Source of the DNA: Spirochaetaceae bacterium
GTDB taxonomy: Bacteria; Spirochaetota; Spirochaetia; Treponematales; Breznakiellaceae
Length of the DNA: 14,505 nt
Direction of reading: 5' to 3'
Assembly (NCBI GenBank): GCA_031280705.1
Contig: JAITGJ010000072.1
Coordinates: forward strand, 1 to 14,505
Below, in pieces: positions 7,391 through 14,283 of this stretch. The translations under genes were made by a program, and so were the position numbers. The notes beneath the pieces were generated by a model. It did not search any database. It was given only the letters and a program-made list of their open reading frames with translations, and was not told the origin of the DNA. Position 1 is the first letter of the stretch. Every line of letters starts with the position of its first letter.

Positions 7391-8059
7391 CTATTTGTAG
7401 AGATAGCAATAGAGGCCGATGCCTTGTGCGCGGATTTCGTGGCGGGTAAAGGGGGATTGCTTTATCAGCGTTTCCAGTTCGGCTTTTGAATACGCGCCGC
7501 GGGCAAGGGAGCGGAAGGTGTTCGTGATGAACCACCGTTCAAACCCGGAGCGGCTTATCTTTTTTGCCTCCGCAGTAAGGAGCGCGCCTGAAACGTCGTG
7601 GTTCATGTCCACAATCAGGGCAATGCCGCCGTCTTTCAACGCGGCGTGCATCTCGATCAAGGCGGTAAGGGGTTCCTTAAAATTCTTGAAAGCCGCCGAA
7701 CAAAAGACGCCGTCAAAGGTCTGTGCCGCAAAGGGCAGCTTTGAAACCGTGCCCTGAACAAATTCAACCTCTACCCCTTCCCGCGCGGCGTTTTTCCGGC
7801 AGAGCGCCACAAAGTCCGCGCTTATGTCCATGCCGGTAATCCGGTAAGTGCCCATTTTGGCCAGTTCTATGGCAAAGTAGCCCGGCCCGGGCGCCACTTC
7901 AAGGACGCGCGCGCCATCGGCAAGAAGCCGCCGCATTTCCCCGGCGTATTCCCGTATTTCTTCCATCCGGTTCTCCCGCGTGTTTTTGTCATACCAGCGG
8001 GTAAAGGGGCCGGTAATCCCCAAATCTTTTATCTTCCTTCCCAAGCGCATTACGGCCAT
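7391..8059 (-). CDS. Class I SAM-dependent methyltransferase (Methyltransf_11 type)
   Basis: 222-residue Rossmann-fold methyltransferase of the broad UbiE/UbiG-like group. Motif I is VLEVAPGPGYFAIELA (52-67) and the acidic ribose ligand is in GMDIS (76-80). The post-motif segment VQGTVSKLPF (101-110) and FDGVFCSAAF (115-124) fit motifs II-III. A C-terminal extension (about 150-222) would set substrate choice, which cannot be read from sequence. No signal peptide, so cytoplasmic. The start was chosen at ATG 8059 for GAGGAGG four bases upstream; an in-frame open stretch of 14 codons before it lacks an SD. Last gene of the padR operon, 93 bp after the beta-protein gene and ahead of a terminator, so probably coregulated with the envelope genes. 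Confidence 0.85.
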   Translation of the reverse strand: MAVMRLGRKIKDLGITGPFTRWYDKNTRENRMEEIREYAGEMRRLLADGARVLEVAPGPGYFAIELAKMGTYRITGMDISADFVALCRKNAAREGVEVEFVQGTVSKLPFAAQTFDGVFCSAAFKNFKEPLTALIEMHAALKDGGIALIVDMNHDVSGALLTAEAKKISRSGFERWFITNTFRSLARGAYSKAELETLIKQSPFTRHEIRAQGIGLYCYLYK

Positions 8060-8152
8060 GATTCCTCCTCTCGTATGCCGGTTTGTATTGATACGCGCCA
8101 ACGGCGCGGCGCGGAGCGGCTTCCCCGCGCCGGTCCCGCTTGCCGGGCGGCG

Positions 8153-8752
8153 CTAGAAGCCCACGCCCAGATAGGGCCACACGGAAAGGAAGGGGCTTGT
8201 GCTTTCCGGCGCGGGATTGCACCGGAAGGAAAGCCCGGCGGCAATGCCAAGGTTCCGGTAAAAGTTCAACCGGCCCTCCAGGGTTCCGCCAAGGCCAAGC
8301 CCCATCGCCATGTTAATCTCATTCCCTTCGTCAAGGCGCATGGTAATGCCCAGGTCCGCGCCCGCGCCGCAGAGCGCGTCGAGCGTGTCGCCGTCGTACA
8401 GGAAAAAGGCCGGCCCGCCCGCCGCGCCCAGGTACATGTCCATGTGTTTGGGCGCGTTGTGCGGGGTTTCTCCCGGCGGGGCCAGGCGCAGCCGTATCCC
8501 GATAAGGGGATTGATATAAAAACCCGCTTCTCCGCCGGTAAATATAAAGAAGTTCGCCTGCACGCCCATGGACAGGGCGATGTGGTCCGTCTTTGTCTCA
8601 TAGTCCGTGGCGAGGGACATGCTGAAAAAAATCCCGGCGGATTTGAAAAATTCGTCCCGGCCGGTTTCAAGCGCGGTAAGGCGTCCCGTGGAAAGGACCG
8701 CGAGCGCCGCGAGGGCAAGCGCCGTCTTAATCAGGGTGTGTGGTATACGCAT
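8153..8752 (-). CDS. Exported outer-membrane-like beta protein
   Basis: 199 residues. An N-terminal signal peptide (positively charged start, hydrophobic 8-20, probable cleavage near 28, before LETGRDEFF) leads to a mature part built of short Gly/aromatic amphipathic strands with alternating hydrophobic residues, for example ALSMGVQANFFIF, GFYINPLIGIRLRL and INMAMGLGLGG. It ends in YLGVGF; a terminal Phe is typical of outer-membrane barrel proteins. No named family recognised. Start supported by AAAGGAGC eight bases upstream. It begins 18 bp after the stop of the six-helix protein, in the PadR-led operon. An outer-membrane small barrel is inference; a secreted periplasmic beta protein is the alternative. 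Confidence 0.78.
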   Translation of the reverse strand: MRIPHTLIKTALALAALAVLSTGRLTALETGRDEFFKSAGIFFSMSLATDYETKTDHIALSMGVQANFFIFTGGEAGFYINPLIGIRLRLAPPGETPHNAPKHMDMYLGAAGGPAFFLYDGDTLDALCGAGADLGITMRLDEGNEINMAMGLGLGGTLEGRLNFYRNLGIAAGLSFRCNPAPESTSPFLSVWPYLGVGF

Positions 8753-8770
8753 CGTGTTACGCTCCTTTGT

Positions 8771-9694
8771 TTAGCGGCCGCTTTGCGCGGGCTTTTGCAT
8801 AAAGCCCTGTACCAGCATTTGCAGGGCCACGGCGAAAATAAAGACAAGCCACGAGAATTTGAAGCCCACGGCAAAGCCCAGCGCGATAAAGATGCCGATG
8901 GCAAAGAGCCAGATCGCGCCGGTAAACAGGCCGAACCGCGCGGCGCGGGCCGGATCGCTCCAGAGTTCCCCCTCCTGTTTGATGGCGTCCGCGCGGGTTT
9001 TTTTTACCCAGGGCTTGAGCAGGTCCTTTTCGGTAAGGACCAGAAAGGTGATGAGGCCCCCGCCGGGAAGCACAAAGGGGAGGAGCATGGAGACGGCGGT
9101 CAGCGCCCCAATGGCCGGCCCTTCTTCCTTGCCCGCGGCAAAGTAGAGGAAGGGCATCCCGATAAGGCCAAAGGCGATGAGGACCGCCGCGGCGGTGTAC
9201 CAGGCCGCGCGTTTACCGCTCATGGGGTACCGCGAGGCGGTTTCCTGCGTCAGGCCAAGCCAGGTAAAGCCGCCCGCCGCGATGGTGATAAACGGGATAA
9301 GGGCGCCGAGCGAGGAAACCAGTTCGATATGCCAGTCCGCCTGGGCCAGCGTGGCAAAGTAGGTGATGAGCGCAACGGTTACGCCAAAGAGGGCCGTTAC
9401 GCCGAACGCCGTATACGCCGCCACCCGGCCCCGGGTCATGTAGCTTTTGATGTCGAGGTAGCGCTCCTCAAAGACTTCCCGCCGCTTGATGAGGGAAAGT
9501 TCGTCCGCAAGGGCGGAGATGTCTCCCAGTTCCGCGCTGGCCTTTTTGAAGGCGGCGCTTTCGTCCATGCCGTGTTTGACCAGGCTTTCGATTTTCGCGT
9601 TAAGATTGCCCAGGAGTTCCTCCTTGAAATCCGCGAGGGTTTCCGTTTCTTCGTAACGTGTAAACAGTGAATCGACAAATTCGTTCGCGTCCAT
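8771..9694 (-). CDS. Six-helix membrane protein with PadR-partner permease-prefix domain
   Basis: 307 residues. The soluble N-terminal 85 residues are helical and resemble the short domain (DUF1700/permease-prefix type) found in membrane proteins encoded next to PadR regulators: FVDSLFTRYEE, FKEELLGNLNAKIESLVKHGMDESAAFKKA, ELGDISALADEL. Six hydrophobic helices follow at about 91-114, 126-148, 163-186, 196-222, 253-276 and 280-298. No transport or enzyme motif seen. The ATG follows the padR stop by one base (TAA C ATG) and its GGAGG lies inside the padR end, so translation is coupled. A frame open 157 codons upstream is only readthrough antisense-like sequence over padR. Likely an inner-membrane component whose amount is set by PadR; molecular role unknown. 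Confidence 0.85.
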   Translation of the reverse strand: MDANEFVDSLFTRYEETETLADFKEELLGNLNAKIESLVKHGMDESAAFKKASAELGDISALADELSLIKRREVFEERYLDIKSYMTRGRVAAYTAFGVTALFGVTVALITYFATLAQADWHIELVSSLGALIPFITIAAGGFTWLGLTQETASRYPMSGKRAAWYTAAAVLIAFGLIGMPFLYFAAGKEEGPAIGALTAVSMLLPFVLPGGGLITFLVLTEKDLLKPWVKKTRADAIKQEGELWSDPARAARFGLFTGAIWLFAIGIFIALGFAVGFKFSWLVFIFAVALQMLVQGFMQKPAQSGR

Positions 9695-9695
9695 G

Positions 9696-10028
9696 TTATT
9701 CCTCCAGTAGTCCGTTAATGATTTTTTGCGTGAACCGCCAGTCCCGCAGGTTTTGTTCGAATACGTCCCGTCCCTTGCCGGTGATACGGTAGTATTTCCG
9801 CCGCGCCCCCCGGGTTTCGTCGCCCCAGTAGGACTCAATCGCGCCCTCCGCTTCAAGACGCTTGTAGCTTGAATACAGGGTCGTTTCCTTGAGTTCGTAC
9901 CGCTCGCCGGTCCGCTCAAGGATGCGATTGTATATTTCAAAGCCGTAGGCGTCCCCGCGCGAGAGGATGCACAGTACAATGGTGTCCGTGTGCCCCCGCA
10001 GCAGGTCCGAAGACAGTACCGCTTCCAT
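9696..10028 (-). CDS. PadR-family transcriptional regulator
   Basis: 110-residue winged-helix repressor of the short PadR type (PadR-s2-like). The DNA-binding part shows LLRGHTDTIVLCILSRGDAYGFEIYNRI (9-36), the recognition helix region LKETTLYSSYKRLEAEGAI (46-64) and the wing with RKYYRITGKG (77-86), followed by a C-terminal dimerisation helix (88-110). Start at 10028 because GGAGGG lies just upstream; an ATG at 10040 would overlap that SD. It leads an operon with the six-helix protein, beta protein and methyltransferase. Its own promoter contains an inverted repeat of the size PadR dimers bind, so it is likely autorepressed; the inducer is unknown (family members respond to phenolics, antibiotics or antimicrobial peptides). 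Confidence 0.93.
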   Translation of the reverse strand: MEAVLSSDLLRGHTDTIVLCILSRGDAYGFEIYNRILERTGERYELKETTLYSSYKRLEAEGAIESYWGDETRGARRKYYRITGKGRDVFEQNLRDWRFTQKIINGLLEE

Positions 10029-10094
10029 AATTCCCTCCATTGGTTTGCGCGCAACCTCCCGCGCCCCGGCCGCGGTGTCCCGGCGGCCCGGCCG

Positions 10095-10116
10095 TTACCC
10101 CCGCGGGCGGGGGTAA
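10095..10116 (-). other. Hairpin in the long padR leader
   Basis: Arms TTACCCCCGC and GCGGGGGTAA are perfect over 10 bp with GG between them (in RNA the innermost pairs would open to make a loop). It lies in the roughly 190-nt, very GC-rich 5' leader between the padR promoter and ATG 10028, about 65 bases before the start. No U-run follows, so it is not an attenuator of the usual kind. The rest of the leader holds no gene I can support. Confidence 0.45.
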
Positions 10117-10219
10117 ACCCGTTCCGCGTCTTTGCCAGGGGTCCGCGCGGCGCGGCGCACGGCAACGGCGCGGCGGGCGGACCCTCCGGGTTTCCCGCGG
10201 AACGGTCCGGATAGATTAA

Positions 10220-10981
10220 CTATCGTATTATAACATACGATATATTACTACGACTGTCAATAGTTTGTTCAAAAAAAATTGTCCCGTCCGCGGCGCCGTC
10301 CGGCTCACGGGCGCGGTTCCCGCCCCGGGCAAAGTCCATGGGCCGCACGCACGCGCTTTCCCGGTCAAAGAGGTCAAGCCCCGCTTCGGCAAGCACGGCG
10401 GCGACAAACTGGGAGCAGAACATGATGTTGGGCAGGGCGGAGCGCCGGGTAATCAGGCCGAGGAGGTTGTAGGAACTTCCTTCGCCGTTTATCGCCGTTA
10501 TCCGCCGGATCATCCGCTCTTTTTGGACGGCGGAGGCGGGGAGGCGGTAGACGCGGTACGACGAGCCGGACAGCCGCGTGAGGGCGGCGGTCGTTTCCGC
10601 GTTGAGGCCGGGCGTTCCCCCGTCCACGCCGCCGTTGTAGCTTACCAGTGTGGACAGGGCCGCGTCAAAGGCGAGCGAGACGTGGTTGTAGCGGTCGCCG
10701 GTAAACAGGCCGATTATCCGGCTTGCCCCGCTTTTGGTGTCGGAAAGGACGATGTACACGAAGGGGTCCCGGACGCTTTCCCGCGCCGCGTCAAACCAGG
10801 ATGCCGGAAGGGACGCGCGGGTAAGGTAGGCAAAGGAATTGTGCCGCTTTACGTCCTGGAGGACGGCGAGGATGTCTTTCCCGCTTAGATCCGGCTGCCG
10901 CGCGGTAACGCACGCGCTTACGAGGCTCCCCGCGGCAAGGGCGGCGGCAAGCGCGAAGAGGGCGCGGATTTTTCTGCTCAT
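10220..10981 (-). CDS. Lipoprotein with YiiX/NlpC-like permuted papain fold
   Basis: 253 residues. A lipoprotein signal peptide (1-23) ends in LVSAC, so Cys24 would be lipidated. The remainder resembles YiiX/DUF830-type permuted papain enzymes: an early His block YNHVSLAFD (His100) and a late Cys block NIMFCSQFVAAVL (Cys189), the reversed catalytic order that marks this group, which includes amidases and lipid hydrolases or acyltransferases. Substrate not predictable. The start was set at ATG 10981 with GGGGAG seven bases upstream, placing the signal peptide at the N-terminus; an ATG at 11035 lies almost on the transcription start and would bury the signal. Driven by a promoter almost identical to that of padR. 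Its last 12 or so codons (DSRSNISYVIIR) are the padR promoter read in frame. Confidence 0.82.
   Translation of the reverse strand: MSRKIRALFALAAALAAGSLVSACVTARQPDLSGKDILAVLQDVKRHNSFAYLTRASLPASWFDAARESVRDPFVYIVLSDTKSGASRIIGLFTGDRYNHVSLAFDAALSTLVSYNGGVDGGTPGLNAETTAALTRLSGSSYRVYRLPASAVQKERMIRRITAINGEGSSYNLLGLITRRSALPNIMFCSQFVAAVLAEAGLDLFDRESACVRPMDFARGGNRAREPDGAADGTIFFEQTIDSRSNISYVIIR
10221..10242. promoter_or_regulatory. Probable PadR operator
   Basis: Inverted repeat TATCGTAT (10221-10228), six bases, ATACGATA (10235-10242): perfect 8-bp arms, 22 bp overall, AT-rich within very GC-rich surroundings. It overlaps both possible -10 boxes of the padR promoter. PadR dimers are known to bind palindromes of the ATAC/GTAT kind with a short spacer, so autorepression by blocking RNA polymerase is the natural inference. 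Confidence 0.65.
10227..10260 (-). promoter_or_regulatory. Promoter of the padR operon
   Basis: Minus strand: consensus TTGACA (10255-10260), 17 bp, TATGTT (10232-10237). A second reading is the extended -10 TGTTATAAT, with TATAAT at 10227-10232. The -35 and spacer match the promoter of the adjacent lipoprotein gene (5 of 6 and 15 of 17 positions). It lies inside the last codons of that lipoprotein gene. Confidence 0.72.
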
Positions 10982-11040
10982 AAGGTAACTCCCCGCCGGC
11001 CATTTGATACGGACGCCGGCTCTCTTTTCTGTCATTATAT

Positions 11041-11069
11041 ATTATACGTCATATTACTACGACAGTCAA
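11041..11069 (-). promoter_or_regulatory. Promoter of the lipoprotein gene, near-copy of the padR promoter
   Basis: Minus strand: TTGACT (11064-11069), 17 bp, consensus TATAAT (11041-11046). The spacer is the same as in the padR promoter except for two bases. The left operator half-site survives as ACGTAT (TCGTAT at padR), while the right half is degenerate, so any PadR binding here should be weaker. Leader of about 50 nt to ATG 10981. Confidence 0.75.
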
Positions 11070-11134
11070 GTACAAAAATCATTTTTCCCGGAAAAAACCG
11101 CCTGAGGGTTTCTGTCCGGCGCCGGGCGGAAGCG

Positions 11135-11162
11135 GGCGCGCCGGAAACGGCGCGCCGGAAAC
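11135..11162. repeat. Two tandem copies of a 14-bp GC-rich unit
   Basis: Two head-to-tail 14-bp copies containing GCGCGCCGGAAAC, between the divergent lipoprotein and aldo/keto reductase genes. The 285-bp intergenic stretch (10982-11266) otherwise holds the two divergent promoters. No function assigned; probably slippage in GC-rich DNA. Confidence 0.5.
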
Positions 11163-11205
11163 GGCGAGGGGAGCGCGAAAACCGCACATTTCTTTGCTTT
11201 TTGTC

Positions 11206-11234
11206 TTTTCATTTTTCACGTTTTGTAGTATCAT
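11206..11234 (+). promoter_or_regulatory. Possible promoter of the aldo/keto reductase gene
   Basis: TTTTCA (11206-11211), 17 bp, TATCAT (11229-11234), within a T-rich stretch that interrupts GC-rich DNA. A GGAGG ribosome-binding site follows seven bases before ATG 11267. The -35 is poor (4 of 6), so the exact boxes are uncertain. Confidence 0.4.
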
Positions 11235-11266
11235 CTGATTTCAGGTAAAACTTTTGGAGGATAAAC

Positions 11267-12463
11267 ATGCAAATTCGTGATTACGGAAAGACGGGGAAAA
11301 AGGTTTCCCTGTTTGGGATGGGCTGTATGCGCCTGCCGGTCGTGCTGCCGCCGCCGGGAAGCCCGCCGCCCGCGCCGCCTCCCGCCGGGGGGCCGCCGCC
11401 CATGCCTCCCGTGGACAGGGAAAAGGCGTTTGAGCTGATTCGCTACGCGGCGGATCACGGGGTAACGTATTTTGATACGGCGTTCGGCTACCACGGCGGC
11501 GAGAGCGAGTCGATTACCGGGGAGGCCCTCGCGGAGGGGGGCCGCCGCGAAAAGGTGATGATCGCCACCAAACAGCCGTTCCGGGAGATGAAGGATCAGG
11601 CGACATTACGGAAGAATCTGGAAAATACCCTGAAAAAACTCAGGACCGGCTATCTTGACGTGTACCTTATTCACGGGATAGGCAAGGACGAGTGGCCGGC
11701 CATCAAGGAGCGGAAAATCCCCGAAGAATTTGAACGGTTCAAAAACGAAGGGCTTATCCGCGCGGTGGCGTTTTCGTTCCACGGGGATTTTGGGACATTC
11801 AAGGATGTGCTGGGCTATTACGATTGGGACATGTGTCAGGTGCAGCAGAATTTTCTGGACGTAGACCGGGAAGCAACGGAGGAAGGCATTCGCCTGGCGG
11901 GGCAAAAGGGCTGCGCCCTTGTTATCATGGAAGGGCTCCGGGGCGGCGCGCTGGCCAAAGCGCCCCCGCAGGTGCAGACGCTGTACGACGCCTTCCCGGT
12001 AAAGCGTTCGCCGGTGGAGTGGGCCTTCCGCCACCTGGTCAATTATCCTGAAGTTTCGGTCATTTTAAGCGGCGTTTCCACGATGGAACAGCTCAAGGAT
12101 GATATCGAACTGTTCTCAAAGCCCGATTTTACCCCGGGCTGTCTTTCCGCCGGTGAAAAAGCGCTCCTTGGACAGGCAAAGGATGTCTATATGAGCCTGA
12201 CCAAGGTGCCCTGTACGGGCTGTGAATACTGCCTCCCCTGCCCGAACAATGTGGCGATTCCCCGGGTCTTTTCCGGCTACAATGACGGCTACCGGTTCGG
12301 GAATTTCCAGCAATCCCGGATGTTCTACGGCTTTATGAAGATGCAGCAGGCCGATGCCTCCCGGTGCGTGGAATGTAACCAGTGCGTGGAAAAGTGTCCC
12401 CAGCACATCAATATTCCCGAGGCGCTCAAGGAGGCGGACAAGGCGCTCTCCATGCCCGCATAG
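11267..12463 (+). CDS. Aldo/keto reductase with ferredoxin-like [4Fe-4S] tail
   Basis: 398-residue oxidoreductase: NAD(P)H-dependent TIM barrel (1-about 300) plus an Fe-S C-terminus. The AKR tetrad is visible as Asp70 and Tyr75 (YFDTAFGY), Lys102 (ATKQPF) and His136 (YLIHG). The tail holds two four-Cys clusters: CTGCEYCLPC (Cys316, 319, 322, 325) and CVECNQCVEKC (Cys367, 370, 373 and 377), the arrangement of this common anaerobe subfamily, which may couple hydride and electron transfer. Substrate unknown. Unusual: residues 27-48, between the first strand (GMGCMRLP) and the first helix (DREKAFELIRYA), are almost all Pro/Gly/Ala, with PPP runs likely to need EF-P. SD GGAGG at good spacing. Followed after 236 bp by an SDR gene on the same strand. 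Confidence 0.93.
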   Translation: MQIRDYGKTGKKVSLFGMGCMRLPVVLPPPGSPPPAPPPAGGPPPMPPVDREKAFELIRYAADHGVTYFDTAFGYHGGESESITGEALAEGGRREKVMIATKQPFREMKDQATLRKNLENTLKKLRTGYLDVYLIHGIGKDEWPAIKERKIPEEFERFKNEGLIRAVAFSFHGDFGTFKDVLGYYDWDMCQVQQNFLDVDREATEEGIRLAGQKGCALVIMEGLRGGALAKAPPQVQTLYDAFPVKRSPVEWAFRHLVNYPEVSVILSGVSTMEQLKDDIELFSKPDFTPGCLSAGEKALLGQAKDVYMSLTKVPCTGCEYCLPCPNNVAIPRVFSGYNDGYRFGNFQQSRMFYGFMKMQQADASRCVECNQCVEKCPQHINIPEALKEADKALSMPA

Positions 12464-12484
12464 GTTTTCAGGGGTCCCAGCCTT

Positions 12485-12596
12485 CCGGCCGCATCCGCAT
12501 GGATGCGGATGTGGCCGGGTTCGATCCCCGTCCGGGGTGTTGCGGCATAGCCGCAACACCCCAAGCCCAATATCCGCATGGATGCGGATATTGGGC
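12485..12596. repeat. Three-hairpin palindromic element
   Basis: It fills much of the 236-bp gap between two plus-strand genes. Palindrome A: 16-bp arms (12485-12500 and 12503-12518) with one G-T mismatch. Palindrome B: perfect 13-bp arms GGGGTGTTGCGGC (12534-12546) and GCCGCAACACCCC (12550-12562) with loop ATA. Palindrome C: perfect 15-bp arms GCCCAATATCCGCAT (12565-12579) and its complement (12582-12596). A and C share an identical 18-bp palindromic core, so the layout is A-B-A'. Between A and B is GGGTTCGATCCCCG, which looks like a tRNA T-arm. No T-run follows, so it is not a plain terminator. A REP/BIME- or MITE-like mobile repeat is the best guess. Confidence 0.8.
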
Positions 12597-12699
12597 AGCA
12601 TACTGGAATATTCCCGCGTAAAGCCGTACTATACCGGGGGCGGTAAACGGAACCGCGTTTTCCGCCGCCCATAACACAAAACAGGACGGAGGCACTACC

Positions 12700-13722
12700 A
12701 TGAAGGTATTATTTATAGGCGGTACCGGCACCATCAGCGCGGCCATTTCCCGGCGGCTCCTTGAGGCCGGGCACGATCTGACACTCCTTAACCGGGGGAA
12801 CCGGAACGGCGTTCTCCCCGCGGGGGTCAAGGAACTCAAGTGCGACATCACCAACGAAGACAATGCGGCGGCCCGGCTCAAGGATCAGAGTTTTGACGTG
12901 GTGGCGGATTTTATCGCCTATACTCCGGAGCATCTTGAGCGGGATTACCGGTTGTTCCGGGGCAGGACGGGGCAGTTTATTTTCATTTCAACCGCGGCGG
13001 CGTACCAGAAGCCCCTTTCGGACCACCGCGTCAGCGAAGCGACGCCGCTTGCCAACCCCTACTGGCAGTACGCGCGGGACAAAATCGCCGGAGAGGATTT
13101 TCTGCGCGAAAAATACCGGGAAGAGGCGTTCCCCATCACCATTGTGCGGCCCAGCCACACCTACGATGAACGCGCCGTGCCGCTTGGGGTGCACGGCAGG
13201 AACGGAAGCTGGCAGGTGCTGAAACGGATCATAGACGGCAAACCCGTGATCATCCACGGGGACGGCACGAGCCTTTGGACCATGACCCACGCAAGCGATT
13301 TCGCGCGGGCGTTTACGGGGCTTATGGGCAATATCCACGCCATCGGCGAAGCGGTACAGATAACCAGCGACGAAAGCGTTACCTGGAACCAGGTATACGA
13401 AGTGATAGCCCGCGCCCTGGGAAAACCGCTCCGCTCGGCCCATGTTTCAAGCGCGTTTTTGGCCCAGACCGGCGCGGAGTACGATTTTTTGGGCCATCTT
13501 ATCGGGGACAAGGCCAACTCCGTGGTTTTCGATAACGCCAAAATAAAGCGCCTCGTGCCGGGCTGGAACGCGGTTATCAGGATGGATCAGGGGATAACCA
13601 ACACCGTGGAAAATATACTGGCCCACGCCGAACTGCAAACCGTGGACCCGGAATTTGACGCCTGGTGCGACCGCGTGATAAGCGCGCGCGACCGGGCCAT
13701 CGGCGAGGCGCGCGGCGGCTGA
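12700..13722 (+). CDS. NAD-dependent epimerase/dehydratase-family protein (atypical extended SDR)
   Basis: 340-residue Rossmann oxidoreductase of the extended SDR group. Nucleotide-binding loop IGGTGTIS (6-13), acidic/Arg end of strand 2 at LLNRGNR (29-35), CDIT (48-51) for the adenine pocket, Ser97 in FISTAAAY, and a Tyr124-x3-Lys128 pair in YARDK. IVRPSHTYD follows, as in sugar-nucleotide epimerases. The modified glycine loop and overall pattern resemble uncharacterised NAD-dependent epimerases related to plant CSP41/isoflavone-reductase-like proteins, so a sugar or small-molecule substrate cannot be named. GGAGG stands seven bases before the ATG. No clear own promoter; it may depend on readthrough past the hairpin element from the aldo/keto reductase gene. 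It ends 23 bp from a convergent gene with no terminator visible between. Confidence 0.88.
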   Translation: MKVLFIGGTGTISAAISRRLLEAGHDLTLLNRGNRNGVLPAGVKELKCDITNEDNAAARLKDQSFDVVADFIAYTPEHLERDYRLFRGRTGQFIFISTAAAYQKPLSDHRVSEATPLANPYWQYARDKIAGEDFLREKYREEAFPITIVRPSHTYDERAVPLGVHGRNGSWQVLKRIIDGKPVIIHGDGTSLWTMTHASDFARAFTGLMGNIHAIGEAVQITSDESVTWNQVYEVIARALGKPLRSAHVSSAFLAQTGAEYDFLGHLIGDKANSVVFDNAKIKRLVPGWNAVIRMDQGITNTVENILAHAELQTVDPEFDAWCDRVISARDRAIGEARGG

Positions 13723-13745
13723 CGGCGTTCCGCGCGGAGGGGGTC

Positions 13746-14198
13746 TTAACCCGTGCGCCGCCGCTCCCGCCGGCCGCCCTCATCAGGGGCGCCGCCCGGT
13801 AGCGCGCCGTCATGTATCGCGTTGCCGTGTATGGCGCCGCCATTTATGGCGCCGTCATGCGGGGCGATTCCGGAAACGCGCTGTTTTTCCCGTTTTGCCG
13901 CGAGCGCGATGATGATGACAAATATCAGCGCGGCCGCGCCCAGAACGGCCAGTAATTTCCAGTCGAAGGCCGGTTCGTTCCGCACCGGCGCGGCGTCAGG
14001 GAGCGGCCTTCCGCCGGCGCTTCCCCCCGCGCCCGGACGCAGGGCGAGGATTACCGAACAGACGAGAAGACTGAGCGCGGCCAAAAAAAGCGCGATACGC
14101 GCGGCCCGCCTTACCGCGGGGCCTGATGTCCGGGCAAGGGCGACATACGAAAGGCCGGCGAGCGCGAGTGGGGGCAGGACGTAAAGCAGTATCTCCAT
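13746..14198 (-). CDS. Small three-helix membrane protein with pentapeptide-repeat tail
   Basis: 150 residues, no family recognised. Hydrophobic helices at about 2-22, 33-54 and 81-101, a Gly/Pro-rich loop (55-79), then a basic turn (AAKREKQR) and a tail of five pentapeptides of the form x-G-A-I-H/N (115-139) ending in an Arg-rich C-terminus. ATG 14198 was chosen because the first helix starts there; only a weak GGAA precedes it. The frame is open 60 codons further upstream, but that part is encoded by intergenic hairpins and lacks an SD. Codon bias (GC-rich third positions) and the clean membrane topology support a real gene. Location is probably the inner membrane; function unknown. Confidence 0.65.
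   Translation of the reverse strand: MEILLYVLPPLALAGLSYVALARTSGPAVRRAARIALFLAALSLLVCSVILALRPGAGGSAGGRPLPDAAPVRNEPAFDWKLLAVLGAAALIFVIIIALAAKREKQRVSGIAPHDGAINGGAIHGNAIHDGALPGGAPDEGGRRERRRTG
13782..13856 (-). repeat. Five imperfect 15-bp repeats within the tail of the membrane-protein gene
   Basis: In-frame 15-bp units encode DGAIN, GGAIH, GNAIH, DGALP and GGAPD. The middle copies share an ATGGCGCC core. Expansion or contraction would change tail length without shifting frame. Confidence 0.7.
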
Positions 14199-14283
14199 GT
14201 TTCCATTATCGGTACATTCGGCGTGCGGAATAAAGGCCGCCTGCGGCGCCCCCGCCCGGCCCTGTTTTCGTTTTTTTTCTATA

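Noticed and set aside
8075..9670. 531-codon open frame on the plus strand opposite the envelope operon
   Set aside because: Highly charged, Gly/Arg/Lys-rich, no SD or domain; the opposite strand has well-spaced genes with signal peptide and membrane helices.
12513..12537. tRNA gene suggested by GGGTTCGATCCCCG
   Set aside because: Only a T-arm with four of five pairs is present; no anticodon or D arm and the flanks are other hairpins.
12565..12600. Rho-independent terminator after the aldo/keto reductase
   Set aside because: The stem is strong, but no T-run follows on the plus strand and none flanks it on the minus.
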